This document shows, one piece after another, positions 1 to 10,579 of a stretch of 64,000 nucleotides of DNA (position 1 is the first letter of the stretch; every line of letters starts with the position of its first letter). Both the position numbers and the translations under genes were made by a program. Source of the stretch: Branchiostoma lanceolatum. Lineage: Eukaryota; Chordata; Leptocardii; Amphioxiformes; Branchiostomatidae. Under the pieces are notes generated by a model. That model had not been told where the DNA came from, searched no databases, and worked only from the letters and a program-made list of their open reading frames with translations. The stretch covers positions 15,381,501 through 15,445,500 of the forward strand of contig NC_089726.1 of NCBI RefSeq assembly GCF_035083965.1. Reading direction: 5' to 3'.

Positions 1-59
1 AAGGGTCTGGAGCGGCTGCCAGTTGGTGCTAACTCAGGTGACCTCAATACGACAATTGC

Positions 60-390
60 CCCATGTGCGGCCAAAGGACTGTAGGTTTTGAACCCCTCAC
101 ACCGGGAAGGTCCCCTACTCTTTTCGATAAGTGCGGTGGATCCGGTTCTTTAACGTGCTCGAGGTGTGGCTCTCCTCAAACACGGGACCTCCATTTAACC
201 TCCTATCCGAGGGACGTCCCTAACCGAAGCTAGGTACTCATTTACACCTGAGTGAAGTGAGGAAAGTCGCGTAAAGTGCCTTTTCTAAGGGCACAACGTA
301 AACGGGACAAATCAGGGAACCCCGGATTCGAACTCATTACCTCTGGGCTCTGGGGCCAAAAACCCTGCCACTGCGCCACCGCGACGCCAC
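60..390 (-). repeat. tRNA-derived SINE, copy 1 of 4
   Basis: Read on the minus strand, 390-300 has a tRNA-like A box (GTGGCGCAGTGGCAGGGT) and a B box (GAGTTCGAATCC), the two internal pol III promoter boxes. The body that follows (about 300-60) contains landmarks such as the plus-strand text 'acacgggacctccattta' and 'taagggcacaacgt'. The same body recurs at 42285-42535, partly at 49640-49740, and more diverged at 30140-30285, always in the same orientation. A tRNA head plus a dispersed body is the hallmark of a SINE. No tail or target duplication was identified. Confidence 0.6.
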
Positions 391-1065
391 GTGCTTTTGA
401 AAAAAGCTGGCGTTTTGCCTAGGTTTATGAGTGTGAAATGTTTTCTCCTGTTCCCCTGTTATTGGAGTAAAATCTGTCAAAGAAAGTCACTCAAGGGCTG
501 TTGAGTCTATGAGAAAAATTGTCATTTTGGGAAGGAAGTGTTTTAATAGAGAAAGGTAGATTTGGGAAAGCAATTTTGAAGTTGAGGCACTTAAGTGCAT
601 TCAATAAGGTCATTACAAAAGCTATCAATGTAACTAGAAAGGCCGTCATTTGCCCCTGAGCAAATACAGCATGTTTAGCCATACTCCTCCCCATGCAAGA
701 AGTGGGATGTCCCAAAATAACACCTGGGCAAATTGAAATATTAACTGCATGTAGAAAGGCAACATTTGCGAGAGCATTATACTTCGACAATCTCCCTCCT
801 GATGCATAAATGGACTGTTCCAAAATCACCCGTACAAAAACTCTCTCTACAAGTTCTGCGAGACCCCAAGAGCTTCTTACTGCAAAGGCTTGCGTGTGTT
901 CCTGCAATATGACCTCAGTTAACCTAAATAGAACAGTGTTCTTTGGCCAGTAGCAAATGGAACGCGGGGATCCTTAGATAGAACATGGATTCCTTGGCCA
1001 GCAGCAAATAGAACATGGAACGTGGATACCACTTTTGGCCTGTTTTTGGTCTGAAAATGGGTCCA
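391..1065. other. unassigned; short degenerate direct repeat
   Basis: No convincing gene. At 915-1025 a segment of about 50 bases with 'tggccag.agcaaat.gaac' and 'agaacatgg' motifs is repeated degenerately. A minus-strand open frame at 491-907 has no recognisable domain and no splice context that convinced me. Confidence 0.4.
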
Positions 1066-1370
1066 AAAGTCCCCAAAATGAAGCATTCTGAAGTGATGTA
1101 CACCAGAAATGTGATTGAAGTCCTGTAGGGACATGTTCAAGGCACCCTTGTACCGAATTTCAGGTCACTTGCTTGCAATACCAGGGCACAGGAGCCCAAA
1201 ATATAAAAATTGTCTAAAAATGCCCCAAAAAACCTCCATAAAAATGTTTTTAAGGCCTGTTTCGAAACAAATGAAAAATCACCTAAGGGTATTTGCCATC
1301 TTTACCTACATGCCAAATTTCAGGTCGTTTGGCCCAAAACTGACGGAGTAGATTCCATTTGAAGATTTGG
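1066..1370 (-). repeat. dispersed repeat, inverted relative of 7985-8240
   Basis: The reverse complement of 1350-1140 lines up with 8005-8215: both have a 'cctgaaattt(g)g..a' block, a 'gg(t/c)aaatacccttag/ctggg' block, 'cctgtgc(c/t)ctgg' and a second 'gacctgaaatt' block about 150 bases later. The copies lie 7 kb apart in opposite orientation. No open frame or terminal repeat identifies the element class. Confidence 0.55.
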
Positions 1371-1760
1371 CAGGAGAAGAACGTGAACAAAAACAATATG
1401 TTGAGCCATACTAGGTATGGCTAAACATAATTATGTACATAACACGCAAAAAAACATACAATTTGAAAAGCACAATTGAATCATCAGTACTATGGTAATT
1501 AAGTGAAATAGAAGTTCATAACAGCTATGCCTGCGGCAAGGTTCTATCTAGTAAAATAACTACCAAATGTCAAACAAGTATTCAAACCAAATAACAGCTA
1601 GCTCATCTCTATTATACTGGTTTCCACATTTTCTTCCTTTATTTTCCTGGATAATTTTGCTAAAATTCATGAAAATTCCCATATTCTTGTGCAATTTTGT
1701 GGCATAGATGTAATATGGCCATTTTTCAGGATATGCAAGGTCGACACCACAAAACAAACA

Positions 1761-2125
1761 TGACCATGCAAGATGCCCATGCAAGCATGACCATGCAAAC
1801 AAAACCATGCAAGCATGACCATGCAAACAAAACCATGCAAGCATGACCATGCAAACAAAACCATGCAAGCATGACCATGCAAGCAAAACCATGCAAGCAT
1901 GACCATGCAAACAAAACCATGCAAGCATGACCATGCAAGCAAAACCATGCAAGCATGACCATGCAAACAAAACCATGCAAGCATGACCATGCAAACAAAA
2001 CCATGCAAGCATGACCATGCAAACAAAACCATGCAAGCATGACCATGCAAGCAAAACCATGCAAGCATGACCATGCAAGCAAAACCATGCAAGCATGACC
2101 ATGCAAGCAAAACCATGCAAGATGC
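1761..2125. repeat. 28-bp minisatellite
   Basis: About 12 tandem copies of a 28-base unit made of two 14-base halves, ACCATGCAAGCATG and ACCATGCAAACAAA. Some units swap the second half for ACCATGCAAGCAAA. The minus strand is free of stop codons in all three frames throughout, which creates three long overlapping frames of Cys/Leu/His/Gly/Ala/Met repeats. These are by-products of the unit and are not called as genes. Confidence 0.9.
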
Positions 2126-2570
2126 AAACTTCGGGACGATGGCAAAATTGTGTACATGTTCAAAAGCCTTTTTAGCTATATTTTCCGTCGCACGACGGTC
2201 TGGGATGGCTAATTTTACGTGCGTACTTCTTTCTGAAATAATACGGATCATCACCGTGACAATATTATAGAGAGGGGCAAAAAAGACCAATACAATACAA
2301 AAGAAAACTAGTAAGTAATTTTTCGTTTTATCCTTGATCATACGATGTTAAAGTGGGCAGCCTCTGAAAATAGACAACCTAACTCCTAAAAGAACAAGCA
2401 TAGAAACTGTATTGTTACACAATATTTAAGGCCGCATACCTCCTGATAAAACAAGAGAAAAGAATATTTTTCCTATTTGTTAAACCATGCTTTGTGTGAC
2501 AGCACAGAACAGGATGGCTTGGAGAAGGGTTTGCCGAGGCGCCACGCTCCCTTTGGGATCATGCGGACCT

Positions 2571-2626
2571 GATCGATTGATTGATTGATTGATTGATTGT
2601 TTGTTTGTTTGATTGATTGATTGATA
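2571..2626. repeat. (GATT)n microsatellite with GTTT interruptions
   Basis: Tandem GATT units interrupted by three GTTT units. Polymerase-slippage type repeat; no gene nearby. Confidence 0.9.
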
Positions 2627-3346
2627 CTTTGTGTGTTCACTTGATATCCAACATGGCCGACTTTACGTTCAAACGCGTTTCTGACGTCGACGCGTCACGT
2701 GAAAACGAAGAATTTAATTCTCACATCATCATATTTCACAACTAACCCCACATGTTTTATATCATTTGAAAGCTTACACAACGCTTGTTACACACATGGA
2801 TGGACATTTTCGAAAAGTTTAGATATCAAGGGTAAAAAACGCCGGCAAAATTTTCAAACTGGTCGCAGATCATGATCAACTTAGGGTTGAGGTACAGAAA
2901 CCGTGCACATACCAAAATGTAGCTTGTCTTCTTCTCTACGTCTTCCCGCCGTGTTTACTGCTTCAAAATAAGGTTCTGCGATGAAAATCAGGCTAACTTC
3001 AGATATCTGCGCACCGATCCATAATCCAGTGAACCTTACTCGACTTCACAAAAGCTTTTTTCAAAGCCCCCCTTTACAACAACAACGGACCTAAAGTGGG
3101 CTTCCCATGTTAACAAAACAACAAATAAGGCCTTGGGAGTAAACAAACGCAATTTGTTTACATGGCCAGCAAATGATCACTTCCATGTACATTTGCGTCA
3201 GTACATCTGCATCTACATAACACTGGACAAGATCTGCACCCCTCTTCCATGGAGGCTGAAGAGGAGGTCTGTTCGTCTTCCTTTCGAAACAAGACTCTTA
3301 GAGTCTGAAGACCCGGCCCATCAAAAATAAAAGATCCAACTAAAAG
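2627..3346. other. unassigned intergenic
   Basis: No supported gene, RNA or clear repeat boundary. A 65-codon open frame at 3133-3330 shows no domain and no splice support. Confidence 0.4.
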
Positions 3347-3348
3347 TA

Positions 3349-4576
3349 ACTACGCACAAAAAGTTCGGAAACTTAACTTTGGTCGATCATATTTCCATTA
3401 TTTTTTTACCGATTTCAATGTATTACATATCATTTAAAAGCTTTTTTGATTTACTTTCCAATGATACCAAACTTATTGTGATTGCAAGTTCATGAAACGA
3501 GTATCAGGCCTGCTAAAGTGAGTGGGTCGAAGAAATAAATTGCCCAGATTACCTTACTATAGTCAAACATGCTATTCCGTACATATTCTTCTGTTGATAT
3601 TGACTTCTGAACGAGGGTATTGTAAAAAATCAACAAGAATAAACAAGACATATTCATGAAAGCTAAATTCTTTATCAAAACTAGCAATCCGTGTCTTAGT
3701 AACGGGTTAGCAAGGAGTCTTAGTAACGGGTGGCCCAGCCACGCGCTGTCACTACAGCACGGCACCTCCTCCTCATACTCGTCAACAGTCGCGCAATGCG
3801 AAGCTGTGGGATAGCGTCCCATTCCTCCACCAGCAGTCGTCCTAGGTCAGCTAGCGTTGTTCTCTCGGTCACTCTTGCACGGACAGCTCGCCCAAGCTGA
3901 TCCCATAGATGTTCGATGGGGTTCAGGTCCGGGCTCTTAGAGGGCCACTCCATCCTCTCTACACCTGTATGCTGGAGATGGTCTGCGATTATCCCTCCCC
4001 GGTGTGGGCGGGCGTTATCATCTTGCAGCAAGGCAGTCGGCCCCATGTTAAGAAGGAAAGGGATGGCCACCGGATCAAGTACTGTGTCACGATATCTTTC
4101 TGCATTGAGGGTTCCTGGTACAATGACAAGTCTTGTCTTTCCCCCGGAGGTAATGCCTCCCCATACCATGACGCTGCCACCACCAAATGCAGTGGTGTAA
4201 ACAATTGAATCTTCGATGTGCTAAAAATAACCTTAGATGTTCTGTGTGCTAGAAATAATCTTGGATGGTCTGTGTTCTAAAAATAACCTTAGAACCTGAG
4301 GAAACAATATGTTGAATCATCATCCGCGCCCATACCAATAGGATGTCACAGCGCGCGTATGACACCAACAGGGAATTTTGGGCACTTTTTCTCTGTGACC
4401 CACTCACGTTATTAGTCCTGGTACTTGTTCCGTGGGTTTTCAATCACAATAAGTTTGTTATCATAGAAAGGGAATCACACAATCTTTATAATGATATATA
4501 ATGCATCGAAATCGGTAAAAAAACAACGGAGATATGATCAACCAAAGTTAAGTTTCCGAACTTTTTGTGCGTAGTT
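3349..4576 (-). mobile_element. Tc1/mariner element, internally deleted
   Basis: Long terminal inverted repeats of about 70 bp bound the element: 3349 onward (ACTACGCACAAAAAGTTCGG) and the reverse complement ending near 4575 (CCGAACTTTTTGTGCGTAGT). TA dinucleotides flank both ends (3347-3348, 4577-4578), the Tc1/mariner target. Inside is only the C-terminal half of a transposase on the minus strand. The spacing between the repeats is too short for a full element, so it is dead and non-autonomous. A shorter element with related ends lies at 6405-7011. Confidence 0.85.
3720..4195 (-). pseudogene. Tc1-like transposase, C-terminal remnant
   Basis: The open frame (about 149-158 codons) contains the family signatures in order: GGSVMVWGGI, then LLQDDNARPHR with the second catalytic Asp, then SKSPDLNPIEHLWDQLGR with the catalytic Glu 34-35 residues later, as expected for the DD34E transposase catalytic core. 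The N-terminal paired-type helix-turn-helix region and the first catalytic Asp are absent; sequence upstream of about 4200 no longer looks like transposase. It cannot encode an active enzyme. Confidence 0.85.
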
Positions 4577-4579
4577 TAT

Positions 4580-5335
4580 TTTATATTTCATCTTTTGTGC
4601 AATTCACGCGTGCCTTAATGACCGACTGTATCATCATAAAGAGTTGTGAAGAGGCTACTTGCTATGCAATAATATCATCTGGGTCTGTCAATAAAGTTTC
4701 TTACGCCATGCTTTGAAAAAAATTATAAAAAATAAATAAATCAAAGATCGTCGACGTCTATCATAACTGTGTTTCCTGCATGTACACACCTGTCCCTCAC
4801 TATCTGCGGCCCGACGTTCAAATTTGATACCCGATCAGAATGACATGAGCAGCAGGATGCCGCGCTCCCCATGTTGATTCTGTACCGTTGTCCTCAACGA
4901 CGTTTTAGTGATCTCCACCGCAGATCTGTGTGGGAACAAGCAGTCATACAATCAGTCCATGGTTCAAGATGGATTATACAATATCTCTCTCACGATCCTA
5001 ATTCATACAAGAAGCTGTTAAAGCAACATTATGAGTCTTTAATGGCCTTGAAAAGGTGACCTTGACAAGGAACACCTGTTTCACCATACCTTCCACTGTG
5101 ATGAGAAAGCACTATAAATAGATAAATTTCTTAACTTACTTTTGTTGCCAATATAATCAAATTGAAAAAAAAATCAAGAGCCATACATAACACTAAGTGG
5201 TATTTTTTTTAAACACCCCCAGAAGTGCTGCAGCATACCTGTTTACAACCTTAAGAGATTATTTGAATCACTATGGCTGCCGGGGCACCGATGTGAATAC
5301 CTTAGAAATGCTGCCTAGTATGGAAATGATGATTT
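4580..5335. other. unassigned intergenic
   Basis: AT-rich sequence with no supported gene. A 62-codon open frame (4871-5059) has no recognisable motif. Confidence 0.4.
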
Positions 5336-5339
5336 GATC

Positions 5340-5990
5340 TTAAAGTGTCAAAAACTTACCTGATTTGTGGTCAGACTGTCGACTTCTACTGACTACTGTT
5401 GTCTCCCGAGATGAACAAACATGTCTACTAAATCTTCAGTGTCAGGCATTTATTTGGAATTGGGACTTAGATGCGACAGAAGAGTGAAAAACAACTTAAC
5501 TTCTTGGGGGGTAAGAGACACATTACAGCCTAACCAGCTGTTGTAATCATCCACTCCCTAAAAGTAGTTCTCTGTTGTACACAACTACACATACGCCAGG
5601 TACAACTTGATACATAGCGCAAATCAAAAACTTCATGCAGGGATTCTTTTCGCACTCCGGAGTTGTATTTTTCTTCTTGGCATGTTATGAATTGGACTAG
5701 ACGGGTAGATGACCGAGCACATGGCTTTAGATATCACTGTTAGCATTGTGTGGATGACTACATCATACCTGCCAGTGACCCGTCGTCTCTCGCGAGATGA
5801 ACAAACATGTCTACGATTAAAATCTACTGTGTCAGGTGTTTCTTTGGACTTGGGACTTAGGTGAGACAGACTGGTTAAAACAACTTAACTTATCGGGAGG
5901 TAAATTGCAAATTACAGCCTAGGCAACTGTTGTAAACATCCACTCCCTAAAAGTAGTTATACACACATGTCTGGTACATTTGTTGATATA
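5340..5990. repeat. diverged direct duplication of about 230 bp
   Basis: Two copies, about 5340-5600 and 5757-5990, share ordered blocks: 'gagatgaacaaacatgtcta', 'tgggacttag.tg.gacaga', 'acaacttaact', and 'ccactccctaaaagtagtt'. They are roughly 420 bp apart. No open frame is conserved across both, so this is read as a non-coding local duplication or two members of a repeat family. Confidence 0.65.
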
Positions 5991-6404
5991 TAACGTTAGT
6001 GCAAAGGTATTATCGTATACCACATAGGTAGTATGTATGAAGACAATGTTTAGAAGATCGGTGTAAACATTGTGTGGAATGCTATATGCAACTGCTGCAG
6101 CGACCTTGGCCGTGCGTGGTCACACCCCTAACAACCTTCGGGTGCAGGTACCCTGCAGGCACATGATTTACTAGTACGACATGACAGTGTGGCTCGTTTG
6201 TAATTGTGACATTTGTTTGAAGATTGTAATATCATTTTCTCGTTTCACGATAGCTAAATTAGTGAAGGGCGTACTGATCGACAAGATCTTATCACAACCT
6301 CCACGTCTTTTCATGTCTTCAGTTGTATACAATGGTTTCAGGAGCAAACGAACAAACAAACAAGCAACATCAATACTATCAGATGTAGTACAAGCTTAGA
6401 TATA

Positions 6405-7011
6405 CACTCAACACAAAAAGTTTGAAAATTCAAATTTGATCAATCATATCTCCGTTATCATTTTATCAAATGTATGGCATTATATGTTATTGGGAACCTT
6501 GTGTATTACACTTTTGCAATGGCACCATATTTGTCCGTGTTGATTCTACAGTCAAAGGTCTAACACTATTTGATAGCTGCCTGCACAATGCGAGTGCGTC
6601 AGAAAACAAAAGATGTCGAAATTAGCCTGACCTGGCCTGCCAACACAGTGTCGGACGTTGCCAAGTGAGTTTCGGCCCCTTTTTTAGTGGGAACCTATCA
6701 CGAAATCAGCGCTGGTACTCAGGGCCCAGAATCTTGATCATAACAAATGAGGTATCATTATAAAGGAAAACATACAAACTTTCTAAAGATATGATATGAT
6801 ATAATACATTATCCTAGTCATTAAAAAAAATATTTCACCAGCTACTCACATACGGTAAGTCCTGGTGTTCAATCCATGAATGTACGAACGGAATAGCAAT
6901 GTAAAAGGCAATGAATAAACTTTCCAGTGATATGATACAATGCAAGTGTTTATGCATATGTCGCACATGGATCGACCGAAATCAAGTTTCAGAACTTTTT
7001 TTGTGTTAGCT
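6405..7011. mobile_element. short Tc1/mariner-like MITE
   Basis: The left end (ACTCAACACAAAAAGTTTG at 6406) matches the inverted right end (AGCTAACACAAAAAAAGTTC, reverse complement near 7011) and closely resembles the ends of the Tc1 element at 3349-4576, including the 'GATCAATCATATCTCC' sub-terminal motif. TA dinucleotides flank both ends. At about 0.6 kb with no transposase frame it is a deletion derivative mobilised in trans. Confidence 0.65.
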
Positions 7012-7019
7012 TAATATGG

Positions 7020-7984
7020 GGATAGCGTTGCGCTAGCAGTCAAGATATTGCCCAGAACTACATCTGTGTGTGTGTGTGCATTGATTTCTGCTCGCCTTCA
7101 GTCAATGAGGGACCCCGGATTTTTTGTGGTTGGATACTTGGATACTTTATTTTGCTCCATTAGCTACATACATAGTATGTCTTGGTAGTGTGAGTCATGA
7201 AAAAGTGCGAGACTGTATATTTCATGCAAATGAAGAAAAACGTGGAACTAACATTACTAAAGGTGTGCATATCATTGGGGTCTAATTAATACGCACGTGA
7301 ACTATTCTGATCAATCCTCACCAACCCCCAAAAATCCTTTCTGGGACTAGAATCATGTCATGTGGTTACTGCAGCTAACCAGTCCTTTTTTTACAGTAAA
7401 CCAATTTCTAATTGCCCATAGGATCTCTAGAAATAGATCCATCAGCTGGCGAGTCATCTCCATGGCTAGTGATGAGTTGGGAACACAATTCAGCGAGTCG
7501 TTTGTCTCAAGTTGTCACGTGGCAAGGCTGTTTCCTTGATTAAATCAATAAGGAAGATTCTGCACTTTCAGGACAATGTCAAAAGTAATGTATGTGAAAG
7601 GAATATAGTGCTGTCCCGTCTACTTCGGGGATTTCTAGTCTCCCACTATACTAGTAGGGAACTGCAGTACTGCAGTCTTTCGTATAGTGACGCTGTTGAT
7701 GGTCATGACTGCATGGGAATTACAATTTACTAGGGGATATCAATACATGTATCTCTGGAATTTGCTCGTGATTGCGAAAAAGTTGGAATAAAAAATATAT
7801 ACTTATGTAGCTCTTAGCATCTAAGTGAAACTATTTGATAATCCATACTTATTTTCTCTATCTTCCACTCAACAAAATTCCAGACGTTTTTGTTTTACCT
7901 CATCTTTTTATGTTGAGCCCAAGATACTGTTGGGCGCAACATACTGTGTTCGTAATGTTTCTTTCTCCTGTCAAATCTTGTAAT
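7020..7984. other. unassigned intergenic
   Basis: No supported gene. A short stretch at 7660-7705 resembles 27663-27710 ('gcagtac.g.agtctttc..atggtgacgc'), hinting at one more dispersed repeat. A (GT)n run lies at about 7066-7080. Confidence 0.35.
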
Positions 7985-8240
7985 CGACTCAGCTCGGTCG
8001 TCCCTGGACCGACTGAGCTGAAATTTGGTATACAGGTAGAGTGGGTAAATACCCTGGGAATTTTTTTCATTTTTTCGATATTGACCTTGAAAGGGATTTT
8101 ATTGAGTTTTTTCTGACCAAAAACGTACATGTTGGCCTCCTGTGCTCTGGAAATACATCCAAATGACCTGAAATTTGCTATAGGGGTACATTGAACAAAT
8201 ATTCAAAGAATCCTATTCGCACTTTTGGCATACAACACTT
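7985..8240 (+). repeat. dispersed repeat, inverted relative of 1066-1370
   Basis: Forward-strand copy of the family described at 1066-1370, recognised by the two 'tgaaattt/gacctgaaattt' blocks separated by the 'cctcctgtgctctgg' block. Confidence 0.55.
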
Positions 8241-8805
8241 CGAAATACGATTTTAGAGGGTGTTTTGGGTAGAAGATCGGCTATTTTCCTCATATGGGGT
8301 CACTGACCTTTAGGTCACATCTTTATTCATCTGGCCAGGTGGACTAATTCGGTCAGCCAATGAGAGAGCGCAGATTTATCAAGCTCAACCTGATTGGTTG
8401 AAATAGTCAATTTAATTAGGGGCACTACTCTGACAGGTTTAGGCCCAACTTCACTACTCCCTGGCTCCCATCCTTGTGTTGTTATTGTTGTGTCCTACTG
8501 AAGTTAAGTGCAATTGAGAAGGTTCAAAACTTTTCTGATGGTATTTTTCGACACACACAGTGTTTTTCTTATTTTAACACGGCATGGAAACAAAGATGTC
8601 CACAAGTTTGCAAGCTTGGACACTATGGTGAAACCTGACATTTCCTCGCTATGTACACTAATTTTCTACCCCTGTGTCTCCAAGATTGGACACCAGTGCA
8701 GTGCGCACAATAGTGCACACAAAGCGTCTAAAGTTTCCCACCTTAGGAAACATCCCGTGTCGAGACGTTGACAATAACATTAACAACTAGAGTTCCACGA
8801 CCTCA

Positions 8806-10573
8806 TACCTTCGCCAAATGATTTTAACCTATATGACTGACGTATTAGGAGTGTTTCTCATCAATTATAAATCATACCAGTTGATTGTCTTAAAATATAA
8901 CATGTCCAAAATATGAGCTTAGCAAGTTATGAGCTTAACAAAGAAGGTTATGCTAATATTCAACATCAATTATGCAAATGAGGCCCTGCAAATGAGGCCC
9001 TTATCAGCATAATTTGATTCAACGATTTCACATTCACATAAGTTCCCGATGCCACAAAAAAGTAATAATAGAAGTTACTCATTAAGTATGCAAATTAGGC
9101 CCACATTTGCATATTTTCTATCTATTAACAGTCCTCTTTTCCTCAGTTACAATTTGAATAGTCTTATCATGGGACAAAGCTGATTTTTAAAGTTGCCTCA
9201 TTTATTATGCAAATTAGGATCTGATTTCCATAATGATCGTCCAATCATACTAAGCATCACACAAGCTATCCACATACCAAAAATCATGACCATCCATCAA
9301 TGCCATCTTGTTATAGTATTTTCTCATTAATTATGCAAATGAGGTCTTCATTTGCATAGTTCATATCAATTAATATTTCTCTCTTCCTCAGTTACATATG
9401 TCACATGTTTCAGAGTCCTATCATGGAATTTGGCGGATGTATAAACTTTCCTCATTAATTATGCAAATTAGATACTGATTTGCATAAGAAGTATCTAATC
9501 ATGTACATCATCACTCAAGCTATCTACTTACGGTTCCGGTTCGGAATTGTACATGGTTTGACCAAGGACCTAAGTAGTGCGTGAAGATAAGACGCAAATC
9601 CTAGGTTTTCTCGTTAGTTTTGGCTCCCGATTTTTCGGCTATCGCTATAGCAGTGCGTTATCTTTTATATTTCCTGAAAAACCCGATCTTCGTAGCGTTT
9701 TACGGTTTCCGAGTTTTGGTCGTCCGCGGGTACTTCCTGGTATTAGTGCGCGATGACGGTAACGCGGCTTTGTCGCCTGATTACCCGAATCGTGCGTTCT
9801 ATGTGCGTTTTGCGTGGTTTCGCACCATCGGGGATTGCGGAAAACGTATCCTCACGATTTTTTTCATTTTTCCTAATTGCACAGACAGAATGATGACCTT
9901 TATTTCCATATCAGTCATTATCCTGGGAAAACTTTTACTTTCCTTCCAGCGGCCTTGGAAGAATGCCCTAAAAATAGCAGTTTTGGGGATGAAAATTGCT
10001 TTTAGTGACGGTTTTCACTAAAAATGACGTTTCTACAAAAAATATCAAATTCGTCTGTCGTTCGAAGATAAGTCACCCCTATCCATCGGAAACATTGAAT
10101 CGGCCGAAAATGGATGTTTGGAAAAGCGCTATTGCCTTTCTGGGAACGAGTCAGGTCGGCCCCGAATTTAAAAAAAACTCCGAACCGAGACCTTATCAAA
10201 AATCAATACCATCCATCAAGCCCTTCTTGAGTTATTCCCTTTCAAGGTCAGACGCAAAACCTGCTCCTGCAGTTCCAAAAAAGCCTCTAGGGGGGCCCAA
10301 ACCCACACCACTTACTCTCTGTCCAAAGATCTATCTGCCACTCAAAAATAAGTTCCATAGCATGTCCAGAACACGAGATATCAAAACAGGTAGTTCCGCT
10401 GCAGTACCGTAAGAAGCCGCTAGGGGGACAAAAATCTAATCGTTTTTAGGTCTCATCAAAACCTACCAACATACCAAATGCCAAGACAAACCATCAAGGC
10501 ATTCTCGAGTTATGCTGTGCCACTACACAAACACACAAACGCTACCCTCTGCATAACCTTCTCGGCGAAGGTA
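8806..10573. mobile_element. candidate 1.8-kb terminal-inverted-repeat element
   Basis: The left boundary TACCTTCGCC (8806-8815) is mirrored by GGCGAAGGTA (10564-10573). In between are an array of octamer-containing repeats (8960-9480) and two copies of a 'cat/aataccaa..ccatccatcaa.' module (about 9285-9330 and 10195-10240) plus a longer one (10455-10525). A 133-codon open frame at 9620-10021 has no recognised domain and is probably fortuitous. Only 10 bp of inverted end are clear and no target duplication was found, so the boundaries are tentative. Confidence 0.4.
8960..9480. repeat. array of ATGCAAAT-containing repeats
   Basis: At least five copies of 'tTATGCAAAT(g/t)AGg', each preceded by a 'ctcattaa/taag'-like box, occur at about 8972, 9089, 9207, 9331 and 9457. 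Spacing of roughly 115-130 bp suggests a degenerate tandem repeat. ATGCAAAT is the consensus octamer for POU/Oct factors; that it works as one here is not shown. Confidence 0.6.
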
Positions 10574-10579
10574 ATAACA

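Noticed and set aside
1560-2341. Three overlapping minus-strand frames rich in Cys, His and Leu
   Set aside because: Created by a 28-bp minisatellite that lacks stops in all frames; no domain, start context or splice support.
9620-10021. 133-codon open frame
   Set aside because: Lies in a repeat block, starts at a non-ATG codon, and shows no recognisable motif.
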